The notes beneath the pieces were generated by a model. The model was not told the origin of the DNA, ran no database searches, and worked only from the letters and a program-made list of their open reading frames with translations. Positions 1 through 4,677 of a stretch of 11,442 nt of DNA are shown here, piece after piece. This DNA comes from Atopobium sp. GTDB lineage: Bacteria; Actinomycetota; Coriobacteriia; Coriobacteriales; Atopobiaceae. Both the position numbers and the translations under genes were made by a program. The stretch's first letter is position 1; each line of letters begins with the position of its first letter. Location of the stretch: the NCBI GenBank assembly GCA_015259105.1, contig JABZGZ010000037.1:1-11442 (forward strand), given 5' to 3'.

Positions 1-443
1 ATCCAGAGCGTTTCAATAAGTACACCTTCTATCGCGCAATTTTGGAGAACACCGCCCTTCTCGTCCGCGGCCATATTGAACTGGTCAAAGAAGCTACGGG
101 CAATGAGCCAAGCGAGCTCATCTTTGCAGGTGGCGCCTCCAAGTGTTCTCTGTGGGCACAGATTGTTGCCGACGTTACCGGCAAGAACGTTCGCATTCCA
201 GAGGTCAAAGAGGCAACTGCTCTGGGCGCCGCTGTCCTTGCAGGCTACGGTGTAGGCATCTACCCAAGTATCGCTGAGGGCGCAAAGCGCGTTGTTAAAT
301 GGGATAAGACATTCTCCCCCAACCCAGACAACAAAGCTGTTTACGACCAGCTCTATGTCCAGTGGAAGGATGTTTACAAGAGTCAGCTTGAGCTTGCAGA
401 AGAGGGCAAGGTTAAGAGCATGTGGAGAGCACCTGGTCTGTAA
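1..443 (+). CDS. lsrK: Autoinducer-2 kinase, C-terminal part (5' end outside window)
   Basis: Read in frame from base 3, the visible 146 residues are the C-terminal ATP-binding half of an FGGY-family carbohydrate kinase. LsrK phosphorylates the quorum-sensing molecule AI-2 (the DPD form) in the cytoplasm after import, which traps it and makes the inducer of lsr genes. The sequence shows the FAGGASKCSLWAQIVADVTG block, then VKEATALGAAVLAGYGVGIY, and ends in SMWRAPGL. These closely match what I recall of the E. coli LsrK tail (FAGGGSKGKLWSQ..., VKEATALG, SLWKAPGL), so I favour LsrK over xylulose, glycerol or rhamnulose kinases. The kinase core and start codon lie upstream of the window. An internal TTG at 42 is not the start, because the frame stays open to the edge. 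The gene ends 89 bp before a cupin gene on the same strand and is probably cotranscribed with it. Family assignment is firm; the AI-2 substrate is inferred from similarity. Confidence 0.85.
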   Translation, partial: PERFNKYTFYRAILENTALLVRGHIELVKEATGNEPSELIFAGGASKCSLWAQIVADVTGKNVRIPEVKEATALGAAVLAGYGVGIYPSIAEGAKRVVKWDKTFSPNPDNKAVYDQLYVQWKDVYKSQLELAEEGKVKSMWRAPGL

Positions 444-532
444 ATGCCGGGACTCCGCTACGCCACGGATACGCATGGCGCACAAGAAAAACGTTTGGTC
501 GCATCAAAAGTTGCGCCTGAAAGGAAAGCAAG

Positions 533-883
533 ATGTTTATTGTCAACGAGAACGATTTTGAGTACAGGTGCGGAGATCACGGCCCTAAGTACCTGATGAA
601 GGGTCCTCGCATGAACTATGCCATGGTCCAGTTCCAGCCTGGCCAGGATTTCCAGGCCCACTACCACAACATCATGGAGGAGAACTTCCACATCCTCCAG
701 GGCAAGATTGACATTGTGGTAGACGGCGAGGTCCACACTCTCTCGGCTGGCGACTTCATCCACATTGAGCCCGGCGAGGTCCACTACGTCAACAACCCTT
801 ACGACGAGCCAATCGTCATGGTCTCAACCCTTGCTCCATTCCAGGAAGTCGACAAGGTTGAGGTAGAGAATCCTACCTACTAA
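533..883 (+). CDS. Small single-domain cupin protein
   Basis: This 116-residue protein is about one cupin_2 beta-barrel long. Cupin motif 1 is visible as G36-x5-H42-x-H44-x4-E49-x6-G56 (HYHNIMEENFHILQG), and motif 2 as GDFIHIEPGEVHYVNN at about 74-89, whose His is the usual fourth metal ligand. A mononuclear metal site is therefore expected. The start is fixed by AAGGAAA at 521-527, about 6 nt before the ATG. It follows lsrK by 89 bp with no terminator between them and is followed by a strong terminator at 968-993, so it is the last gene of that operon. E. coli lsr operons carry LsrF and LsrG to process phospho-AI-2. Neither is visible here, so this cupin might be an isomerase or processing enzyme for that compound, but this is guesswork from position. 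Cupins also act as sugar isomerases, dioxygenases or binding proteins. The fold is confident; the function is unknown. Confidence 0.85.
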   Translation: MFIVNENDFEYRCGDHGPKYLMKGPRMNYAMVQFQPGQDFQAHYHNIMEENFHILQGKIDIVVDGEVHTLSAGDFIHIEPGEVHYVNNPYDEPIVMVSTLAPFQEVDKVEVENPTY

Positions 884-892
884 GATCAACAT

Positions 893-953
893 CTGGCGAG
901 AAAAACAAGCGTTTAGCGAGAAGATCGTTCAAGTGCAACCTTCTTCTCGCCAG
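893..953. repeat. Diverged hairpin of the GGCGAGAAG intergenic family
   Basis: GCGAGAAGA at 916-924 pairs perfectly with TCTTCTCGC at 942-950. A second arm, CTGGCGAGAA at 893-902, can instead pair with TTCTCGCCAG at 944-953, so two left arms compete for one right arm. The arm sequence is the same as in the hairpins at 6293-6335 and 10910-10951, and this copy also lies between convergent genes (cupin and dps). The loop differs. It may be a decayed or rearranged family member, and it sits just upstream of the strong cupin terminator. Confidence 0.6.
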
Positions 954-967
954 CGCAAACGAGAAGA

Positions 968-993
968 GGGCTGCCTAGCGGCGGCCCTTTTTT
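968..993 (+). terminator. Intrinsic terminator of the lsrK-cupin transcript
   Basis: GGGCTGCC (968-975), loop TAGC and GGCGGCCC (980-987) form an 8-bp stem followed at once by six T. The single non-Watson-Crick pair, T972 with G983, is a U-G wobble only in plus-strand RNA, which supports this direction. It lies 85 bp after the cupin stop. Confidence 0.88.
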
Positions 994-1094
994 ATGCGAA
1001 GGAGTACCTGCTGCAGGTCAACGACATGAGCCGTAAGTTCATCTTTACTAAAGAGTGGGAAAGCTTCTACCTCAACATCGAACCCGTAGCGTAG
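993..1094 (+). pseudogene. Short coding-like relic, unrecognised C-terminal tail
   Basis: Directly after the T-run of the cupin terminator, one frame reads YAKEYLLQVNDMSRKF then IFTKEWESFYLNIEPVA and stops at TAG 1092-1094. The composition (Trp, Tyr, Phe and Glu spacing, C/G-ending third positions) looks like real protein and unlike the surrounding spacer, but there is no convincing ribosome binding site. The only in-frame ATG, at 1026, would leave 22 residues. I do not recognise the family. It could be the tail of a gene whose front was lost by deletion, or chance. The stop codon overlaps an inverted repeat at 1091-1126. Confidence 0.3.
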
Positions 1095-1126
1095 ATTTTT
1101 CGGTGTCGATTGATCCAAAAATCTAC
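1091..1126. repeat. Inverted repeat GTAGATTTTT / AAAAATCTAC
   Basis: Perfect 10-bp arms at 1091-1100 and 1117-1126 are separated by 16 nt. No T-run follows on either strand, so it is not a typical terminator. The right arm (CCAAAAA) could alternatively pair with TTTTTGG at about 1158-1164. Together with the relic at 993-1094 this may mark an old insertion or deletion boundary. The remaining parts of the 884-1293 spacer show nothing else I can name. Confidence 0.5.
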
Positions 1127-1191
1127 ACGCAATAGTCTCACGCACATAATTGCATCGTTTTTGGATTGAACGCTGTGGTCTCTCCAGCTAC

Positions 1192-1223
1192 AAAAAATGC
1201 CACCGGAAGTCCGGCGGCATTTT
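1192..1223 (-). terminator. Intrinsic terminator of dps
   Basis: On the minus strand, AAAATGCCGCCGG pairs with CCGGTGGCATTTT around a 4-nt loop and ends in six T. The one imperfect pair (A1202/C1215) is a U-G wobble in minus-strand RNA but an A-C mismatch in plus-strand RNA, so the hairpin belongs to dps, whose stop lies about 70 bp upstream of it in the reading direction. Confidence 0.85.
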
Positions 1224-1293
1224 CATTTCATATGGGAAAGAAAGAAACACAAGGTTTAGCCGGTAGTCGGAACCGGCTGGGTATTTGCCAAAC

Positions 1294-1725
1294 TTACTTG
1301 TTGGACTGCTTAATCATCCAAATAGTCTTGGAAAGGAGAGCAATGTGCTCGTCCATTGCTGCGGAAACAAGGAAGTTGTCTTCAGCATCTGCGTCCTTCT
1401 TGATCTCTGCTGCGAAGGCGCGAATTGCCTCGTAGTCAGCAAGAATAGCCTGGTAAATCTCCTGAGGATTCTTGAAGCCCTCTGCAGCCTCGGAAAGAGT
1501 TGCGTTCTTGAGGAAGGAATCCATGGAACCAAGTGGAGAGCCGTCGTTCATCAGGATGAGCTCGGCAACCTCGTCAAGCTGGTCATACATTGCACCGTAA
1601 ACCTCGTCGAGGTCGGTGTGTACGTTGTAGAAAGAAGGACCGCTGACATACCAGTGGAAGTTGTGAATCTTGTGAGCCTCAACAGCGTAGTTAGCGAGAA
1701 GAACATTGAGCTTATCGTTTAGCAT
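1294..1725 (-). CDS. dps: Dps-family ferritin-like iron storage/protection protein
   Basis: This 143-residue protein belongs to the Dps (mini-ferritin) family. Dps forms 12-subunit shells that oxidise Fe(II), mainly with hydrogen peroxide, store the iron and so limit Fenton damage. The inter-subunit ferroxidase residues are all visible: H24 in NFHW, H36, D40, D51 and E55. They have the same spacing as H31/H43/D47/D58/E62 of Listeria innocua Dps. The protein starts almost directly at helix A and lacks the Lys/Arg-rich N-terminal tail E. coli Dps uses to bind DNA, so it is more likely a peroxide/iron protein than a nucleoid compactor. The start is supported by GAAAGG at 1735-1740. It is a single-gene unit with its own terminator (1192-1223) and a striking palindromic operator upstream (1756-1786), suggesting repressor control. 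The family call is firm. Confidence 0.93.
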   Translation of the reverse strand: MLNDKLNVLLANYAVEAHKIHNFHWYVSGPSFYNVHTDLDEVYGAMYDQLDEVAELILMNDGSPLGSMDSFLKNATLSEAAEGFKNPQEIYQAILADYEAIRAFAAEIKKDADAEDNFLVSAAMDEHIALLSKTIWMIKQSNK

Positions 1726-1755
1726 AGTTAAAACCTTTCTATTAGATGTATTATT

Positions 1756-1786
1756 TAGTTAACTAGTAGTGATTACTAGTTAACTG
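1756..1786 (-). promoter_or_regulatory. Palindromic operator upstream of dps
   Basis: AGTTAACTAGTA (1757-1768) and TACTAGTTAACT (1774-1785) are perfect 12-bp inverted arms around GTGAT. Each arm also contains the self-palindrome TAGTTAACTA (1756-1765, exact; 1777-1786, 9 of 10), and the two centres are 21 bp apart, two helical turns. This suits two dimers bound to one DNA face. A possible -10 (AATAAT, complement of 1750-1755) lies on its gene side and another (TATAAC) on its far side, so binding would block either promoter. The regulator is unknown; the sequence is not a classic PerR, Fur or DtxR box. Confidence 0.7.
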
Positions 1787-1866
1787 TTATATTCCCAGAA
1801 TAAGTTAGCCTTCACTGACTTTTATAAAATTTTTGAGAAATTTTTTTTCGGCCGTTATGTTGCGAC

Positions 1867-1906
1867 AAAAAAACGACCCCTCTGACCTATATCAGAAGGG
1901 TCGTTT
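1867..1906 (-). terminator. Intrinsic terminator of the LPXTG protein gene
   Basis: Minus-strand RNA forms AAACGACCC / GGGTCGTTT plus an inner 5-bp TCTGA/TCAGA stem, joined by C1880/A1897, which is a G-U wobble only in this strand. The 15-bp stem is followed by seven T (A1867-A1873 on the plus strand) and lies about 20 bp beyond the stop codon. Confidence 0.92.
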
Positions 1907-1928
1907 GCACCATATAAAAGAAATTCTA

Positions 1929-2999
1929 TTAGTGCTTACGCCTACGCATGAAACCCGCAGTAGCAAGAATAGATCCCGCGCTTGCTAGAAGACCAGTAAC
2001 AGACGCAGCGTCGCCAGTTTCTGGAAGTACTGATTTCTTTGAACGACGCCCAGAAGGAGCCTGCTCCTGAGCAGCATTATTTGATTGCTCTTGTGCATTC
2101 TGGCCCTGAGTCTCGGAATCTGCAGGGTTTGATGGGTCTGCAGGGGTTGATGGGTTAGATGGAGTTGATGGGTTAGATGGAGTTGATGGGTTAGATGGAG
2201 TTGATGGAGTCTCGGTGTTTGATCTCCAGATAGCATAGACGGTATATATCTCATCAGTCTTGGTTGGAAGAGCATTCTCAGTTGTGTGACCTGGAATGTG
2301 CTCTGCATCACGAATACTTATTGGTGATGTTAATGTACTAGCTGGAGCAGTAACGTCGTTCTTATTCCTCGAAAAACCAACAAGAGTATAGCCATCGCGA
2401 ACTACCTTAGTTGCAGCCCTAACGTTATGCATATTTGCAGGGAGGAAGTCGTTGCGCTCATACATTTCGTCGACGCCACCCTCAAAGTGACCGCCGTTAG
2501 CATTAACAACGAGTCGATACTGAACATCGTTGCCATTGTCCTGTGGCTGCCAGACAGCGTGGAATGTAACAGTATTAAGCTCATCAATAGGACGAGTCTC
2601 ACCTGGAGCCATCTCGTCACTGCCGTCCGCTGCTTCCCACTTAACAACAGTGTGACCATCTGGATCAGTATAATTAGATGGCGCGGTTACCTGTGAATCA
2701 AAGTCACCAACGAACTTAGTGCCTGTGAGAGAAACGTCGCTTACAAACTGTGTTGCTAACTTGTCTGATGGAACACCATCACGTGCTGCTGGAATGTTGC
2801 CTTGAGTAAAGGTGATGGTTGAGGATGTTGGATCAGCGGTTGATGCAGCAGGAGCCTCAACTGTGGTAGTAGCTGTATCTGATAAAGTCTCAGCAAATAC
2901 AGGGGTTACTCCGGCAACAAGTGACGAAGTTGCAATAGTTGCTGCTGTTACACAAACAACAATGCGTCTTTTAGTCTCTTCACGAAAAAACTTTGACAT
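1929..2999 (-). CDS. LPXTG cell-wall-anchored surface protein with InlB-B-like repeats
   Basis: This 356-residue protein is secreted and covalently wall-anchored. In order: a signal peptide with a basic start and hydrophobic core, probably cut after A36 (PVFA/ET); two Listeria-Bacteroides/InlB-B-type beta modules (about 60-155, ending TVTFHAVWQ, and about 164-258, with VNANGG, DGYTLVGFS and YTVYAIWR); a Pro/Ser/Thr/Asn linker of PSNPST-like repeats (about 264-294); a Gln/Asn-rich stretch; and a sorting signal LPETG (325-329), hydrophobic span and RRRKH tail. A housekeeping class A sortase should process it. An in-frame ATG two codons upstream (3005) is less likely to be the start: SD AGAAGGGA (3006-3013) abuts it but sits about 7 nt from the ATG at 2999. 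It is monocistronic. The ligand is unknown; adhesion is a reasonable guess because such modules occur in host-contact proteins. Confidence 0.9.
   Translation of the reverse strand: MSKFFREETKRRIVVCVTAATIATSSLVAGVTPVFAETLSDTATTTVEAPAASTADPTSSTITFTQGNIPAARDGVPSDKLATQFVSDVSLTGTKFVGDFDSQVTAPSNYTDPDGHTVVKWEAADGSDEMAPGETRPIDELNTVTFHAVWQPQDNGNDVQYRLVVNANGGHFEGGVDEMYERNDFLPANMHNVRAATKVVRDGYTLVGFSRNKNDVTAPASTLTSPISIRDAEHIPGHTTENALPTKTDEIYTVYAIWRSNTETPSTPSNPSTPSNPSTPSNPSTPADPSNPADSETQGQNAQEQSNNAAQEQAPSGRRSKKSVLPETGDAASVTGLLASAGSILATAGFMRRRKH
2146..2208 (-). repeat. 18-bp tandem repeats encoding the wall-spanning linker
   Basis: Three identical 18-bp units (2146-2163, 2164-2181, 2182-2199; plus-strand unit GTTGATGGGTTAGATGGA) are followed by a half unit. 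They encode the PSNPST repeat just before the sorting region. The unit length is a multiple of three, so copy-number change by slippage would alter linker length without breaking the frame. Confidence 0.92.
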
Positions 3000-3016
3000 A
3001 CTCATTCCCTTCTCTT

Positions 3017-3035
3017 AGAGCAAATATCCTGCTCT
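3017..3035 (-). promoter_or_regulatory. Hairpin in the 5' leader of the LPXTG gene
   Basis: AGAGCA (3017-3022) and TGCTCT (3030-3035) are perfect 6-bp arms around a 7-nt loop, ending 3 nt before the SD (3006-3013) in the minus-strand RNA. The position suits an RNA stability or translation-control element. No function is shown. Confidence 0.4.
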
Positions 3036-3050
3036 TATCTATCTTCTATG

Positions 3051-3069
3051 GTTTGTTCTTATCACAAAC
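3051..3069. promoter_or_regulatory. Operator-like inverted repeat GTTTGT-N7-ACAAAC
   Basis: Perfect 6-bp arms (3051-3056, 3064-3069) are spaced like a dimeric repressor site. It lies about 50 bp upstream of the LPXTG start, where a promoter is expected. I could not fix a convincing -35/-10 pair for that gene. Confidence 0.35.
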
Positions 3070-3188
3070 GCTTATAAACAAATATCGATTCACAAGTTCT
3101 TTGCAGCTCTCAATACTATTTTTGCTGATAATTAGGTATTTTTTTGACAGCTATACAACCTTACGATTTATCTATTAATTTAAATTGA

Positions 3189-3218
3189 TTGAAACAGTAC
3201 TCTTAAAGTGTATATAAA
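3189..3218 (+). promoter_or_regulatory. Possible promoter of a mini-transcription unit
   Basis: TTGAAA (3189-3194), an 18-nt spacer and TATAAA (3213-3218); TATATA at 3211 gives a 16-nt alternative. It would start transcription near 3225, some 30 nt before a small ORF with a good SD. The region is AT-rich, so chance matches are easy. Confidence 0.4.
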
Positions 3219-3255
3219 TCATATTCTATTCATATAAATCTAATATGGAGGATAT

Positions 3256-3297
3256 ATGTATTCACTTAATTCACATATTTGTTCAGATAGAAAATAA
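3256..3297 (+). CDS. Possible 13-codon small ORF or leader peptide
   Basis: GGAGG at 3247-3251 lies 4 nt before an ATG that opens MYSLNSHICSDRK and stops at TAA 3295-3297. A terminator-like hairpin begins 2 nt after the stop. A promoter-like sequence sits upstream at 3189-3218. This is the layout of a leader peptide with attenuator or of a short peptide or sRNA gene. The peptide has a single Asn and no run of regulatory codons, so classic amino-acid attenuation of asnA is not supported. I know no homologue. It is either a real mini-gene or a lucky arrangement in AT-rich DNA. Confidence 0.3.
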   Translation: MYSLNSHICSDRK

Positions 3298-3299
3298 GT

Positions 3300-3334
3300 A
3301 TGTCTATCAGCTGTGTATACAGATGGACATTTTT
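3300..3334 (+). terminator. Terminator-like hairpin after the small ORF
   Basis: ATGTCTATC (3300-3308) pairs with GATGGACAT (3322-3330) over nine pairs, including one U-G wobble valid for plus-strand RNA. Three or four further pairs form inside, and the T-run is 3330-3334. The stem is AT-richer than the other terminators in the window, so termination may be partial. Confidence 0.5.
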
Positions 3335-3359
3335 ACAACCGCATAAGACCTCATATAAA
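3332..3359 (+). promoter_or_regulatory. asnA: Probable asnA promoter
   Basis: TTTACA (3332-3337), a 16-nt spacer and TATAAA (3354-3359), each 5 of 6 against consensus. It overlaps the T-run of the preceding hairpin, so reading through and initiation could interact. The predicted leader to the asnA ATG is about 130 nt. The rest of the 3000-3497 spacer is AT-rich, with repeated ATATAAAT strings and no other gene I can support. Confidence 0.5.
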
Positions 3360-3497
3360 TACTGATATAACGCCAAATGCAATTTGATCTCTTTTTGACA
3401 AAACGGTTAAATCACACGGGTTTCTCGCCAAAGGGATATGGAAAGAAGGCAAAATCAGCGCAATCAAATTTTTAGCGCTCTCTTGCAAGGAGACCCC

Positions 3498-4499
3498 ATG
3501 ACCAAGATTCCCGAGGGCTACCGTTCCAGCCTTTCGCTTTACGATACGCAGAAAGCCATTGAGCAGGTCAAGAATGTGTTTTTGACCAAGCTATGCGCCG
3601 CGCTGAAGCTGTCGCGCGTCACCGCTCCGCTGATTGTTGATCCGCTTACCGGTATGAATGACAACCTCAATGGCGTCGAGCATCCTGTTGCCTTTGACCT
3701 GCCAAATGTGGGCAAGAACGCCGAGGTAGTTCAGTCGCTTGCTAAGTGGAAGCGCTATGCACTCTGGCGCTACAACTTTGCCGTCGGCCGCGGCCTGGTG
3801 TGCGACATGAACGCTATTCGTCGCGACGAACAGCCCGATAACCTGCACTCCATTTACGTGGACCAGTGGGACTGGGAGCGCATCATCACACAGGACGAGC
3901 GCAACACCGATACGCTGGAGGATGCGGTTTGTCGCATTGTCGAGGCAATCTGTGGCACGCTCGACGAACTCAAGTGGCACTATCCCCAGCTTAACACGCA
4001 GCTCAGCCGTGAAGTCACCTTTGTAACCTCGCAGGAGCTGGAGGACCTCTACCCTACCCAGACGCCTAAGCAGCGAGAAGATCTGTTTGTTCGCGAGCAT
4101 CCAACCACGTTTATCGTAGGCATTGGCGGTGCCCTGAACTCCGGCCAGCCTCACGACTTTAGATCCCCCGACTACGACGACTGGTCGCTCAACGGAGACC
4201 TGCTGTTCTGGGATGAGACCCTGGACTGCGCGGTTGAGATCAGCAGTATGGGAATTCGCGTTGACGCCGAGGCACTTAAGTCGCAGCTGGCAATCGCTGG
4301 ATGCGAGGACCGCCTTGAGCTGCCGTTCCACAAGATGCTCATTAACGGTGAACTGCCCTTTACCATCGGTGGCGGCATCGGTCAGAGCCGTCTCTGCATG
4401 TTGCTGCTAGAAAAAGCGCACGTCGGAGAGGTACAGGCATCTATCTGGGATAAGCAGACCGAGGATCGTTGCGCTGAAGCAGGCGTTTCTCTGCTCTAA
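3498..4499 (+). CDS. asnA: Aspartate--ammonia ligase (asparagine synthetase A)
   Basis: The enzyme makes asparagine from aspartate, ammonia and ATP, giving AMP and pyrophosphate, in the cytoplasm. It has the class II aminoacyl-tRNA-synthetase fold. The 333 residues match the E. coli AsnA length (330) and carry its hallmark blocks: VQSLAKWKRYAL, SIYVDQWDWERI, FVTSQELEDLYP, FIVGIGGALNSG, PDYDDWSLNGDLLFWDE, ISSMGIRVDAEALKSQLA and the closing IGGGIGQSRLCMLLLEKAHV. The frame stays open to an ATG at 3438, which would add 20 residues. I chose 3498 because AAGGAG (3487-3492) is 5 nt ahead of it, the E. coli protein starts at a similar point, and the GGG before 3438 is too close to that ATG. It stands alone, divergent from the LPXTG gene. 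No T-box is visible in the leader. The identification is very secure. Confidence 0.97.
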   Translation: MTKIPEGYRSSLSLYDTQKAIEQVKNVFLTKLCAALKLSRVTAPLIVDPLTGMNDNLNGVEHPVAFDLPNVGKNAEVVQSLAKWKRYALWRYNFAVGRGLVCDMNAIRRDEQPDNLHSIYVDQWDWERIITQDERNTDTLEDAVCRIVEAICGTLDELKWHYPQLNTQLSREVTFVTSQELEDLYPTQTPKQREDLFVREHPTTFIVGIGGALNSGQPHDFRSPDYDDWSLNGDLLFWDETLDCAVEISSMGIRVDAEALKSQLAIAGCEDRLELPFHKMLINGELPFTIGGGIGQSRLCMLLLEKAHVGEVQASIWDKQTEDRCAEAGVSLL

Positions 4500-4516
4500 T
4501 CTGCGCTCTAATCTGC
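4493..4516 (+). repeat. 12-bp tandem duplication across the asnA stop codon
   Basis: GCTCTAATCTGC occurs twice head-to-tail (4493-4504 and 4505-4516). The first copy contains the last Leu codon and TAA stop of asnA. This is a recent slippage duplication by appearance, with no effect on the protein. No clear terminator follows asnA in the 4500-4677 gap. Confidence 0.75.
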
Positions 4517-4591
4517 TGCCTGGAGCACTTGGCACCACGCCTCATCACGCAGCCCTCAGCGCGCGCAGCCGCCCTCAAAACTAAAAACATT

Positions 4592-4619
4592 TTGGCGTTT
4601 CTCCTGTTAACGCTACAAT
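4592..4619 (+). promoter_or_regulatory. Probable promoter of the zinc-ribbon membrane protein gene
   Basis: TTGGCG (4592-4597), a 16-nt spacer and TACAAT (4614-4619) lie about 60 bp upstream of the ATG at 4678. The -10 is 5 of 6 and the -35 is 4 of 6. Confidence 0.45.
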
Positions 4620-4677
4620 AGTAACCCAGTGTAATTAAAAGCCACTGAGTCTAACTGGCGATTTAAGGAGCGACTCT

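Noticed and set aside
2146..2208. CRISPR array
   Set aside because: The 18-bp units are contiguous with no spacers and lie inside a coding linker.
2993..3178. A 61-codon plus-strand frame in the AT-rich spacer
   Set aside because: It overlaps the LPXTG start and leader, lacks an SD, and its Phe/Leu/Ile content is what AT-rich DNA gives by chance.
3395..3400. Perfect TTGACA upstream of asnA
   Set aside because: No acceptable -10 lies 16-18 nt downstream, so the TTTACA/TATAAA pair at 3332-3359 is preferred.
3438..3497. Upstream in-frame ATG extending AsnA by 20 residues
   Set aside because: The only purine-rich stretch is 2 nt from that ATG, whereas AAGGAG is ideally placed for 3498, and the extension has no counterpart in E. 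coli AsnA.
3360..3497. T-box riboswitch controlling asnA
   Set aside because: No AGGGTGG-type T-box sequence or antiterminator could be found in the leader.
3591..4331. A 246-codon open frame antisense to asnA
   Set aside because: It mirrors the conserved asnA reading frame and has no ribosome binding site or recognisable domain.
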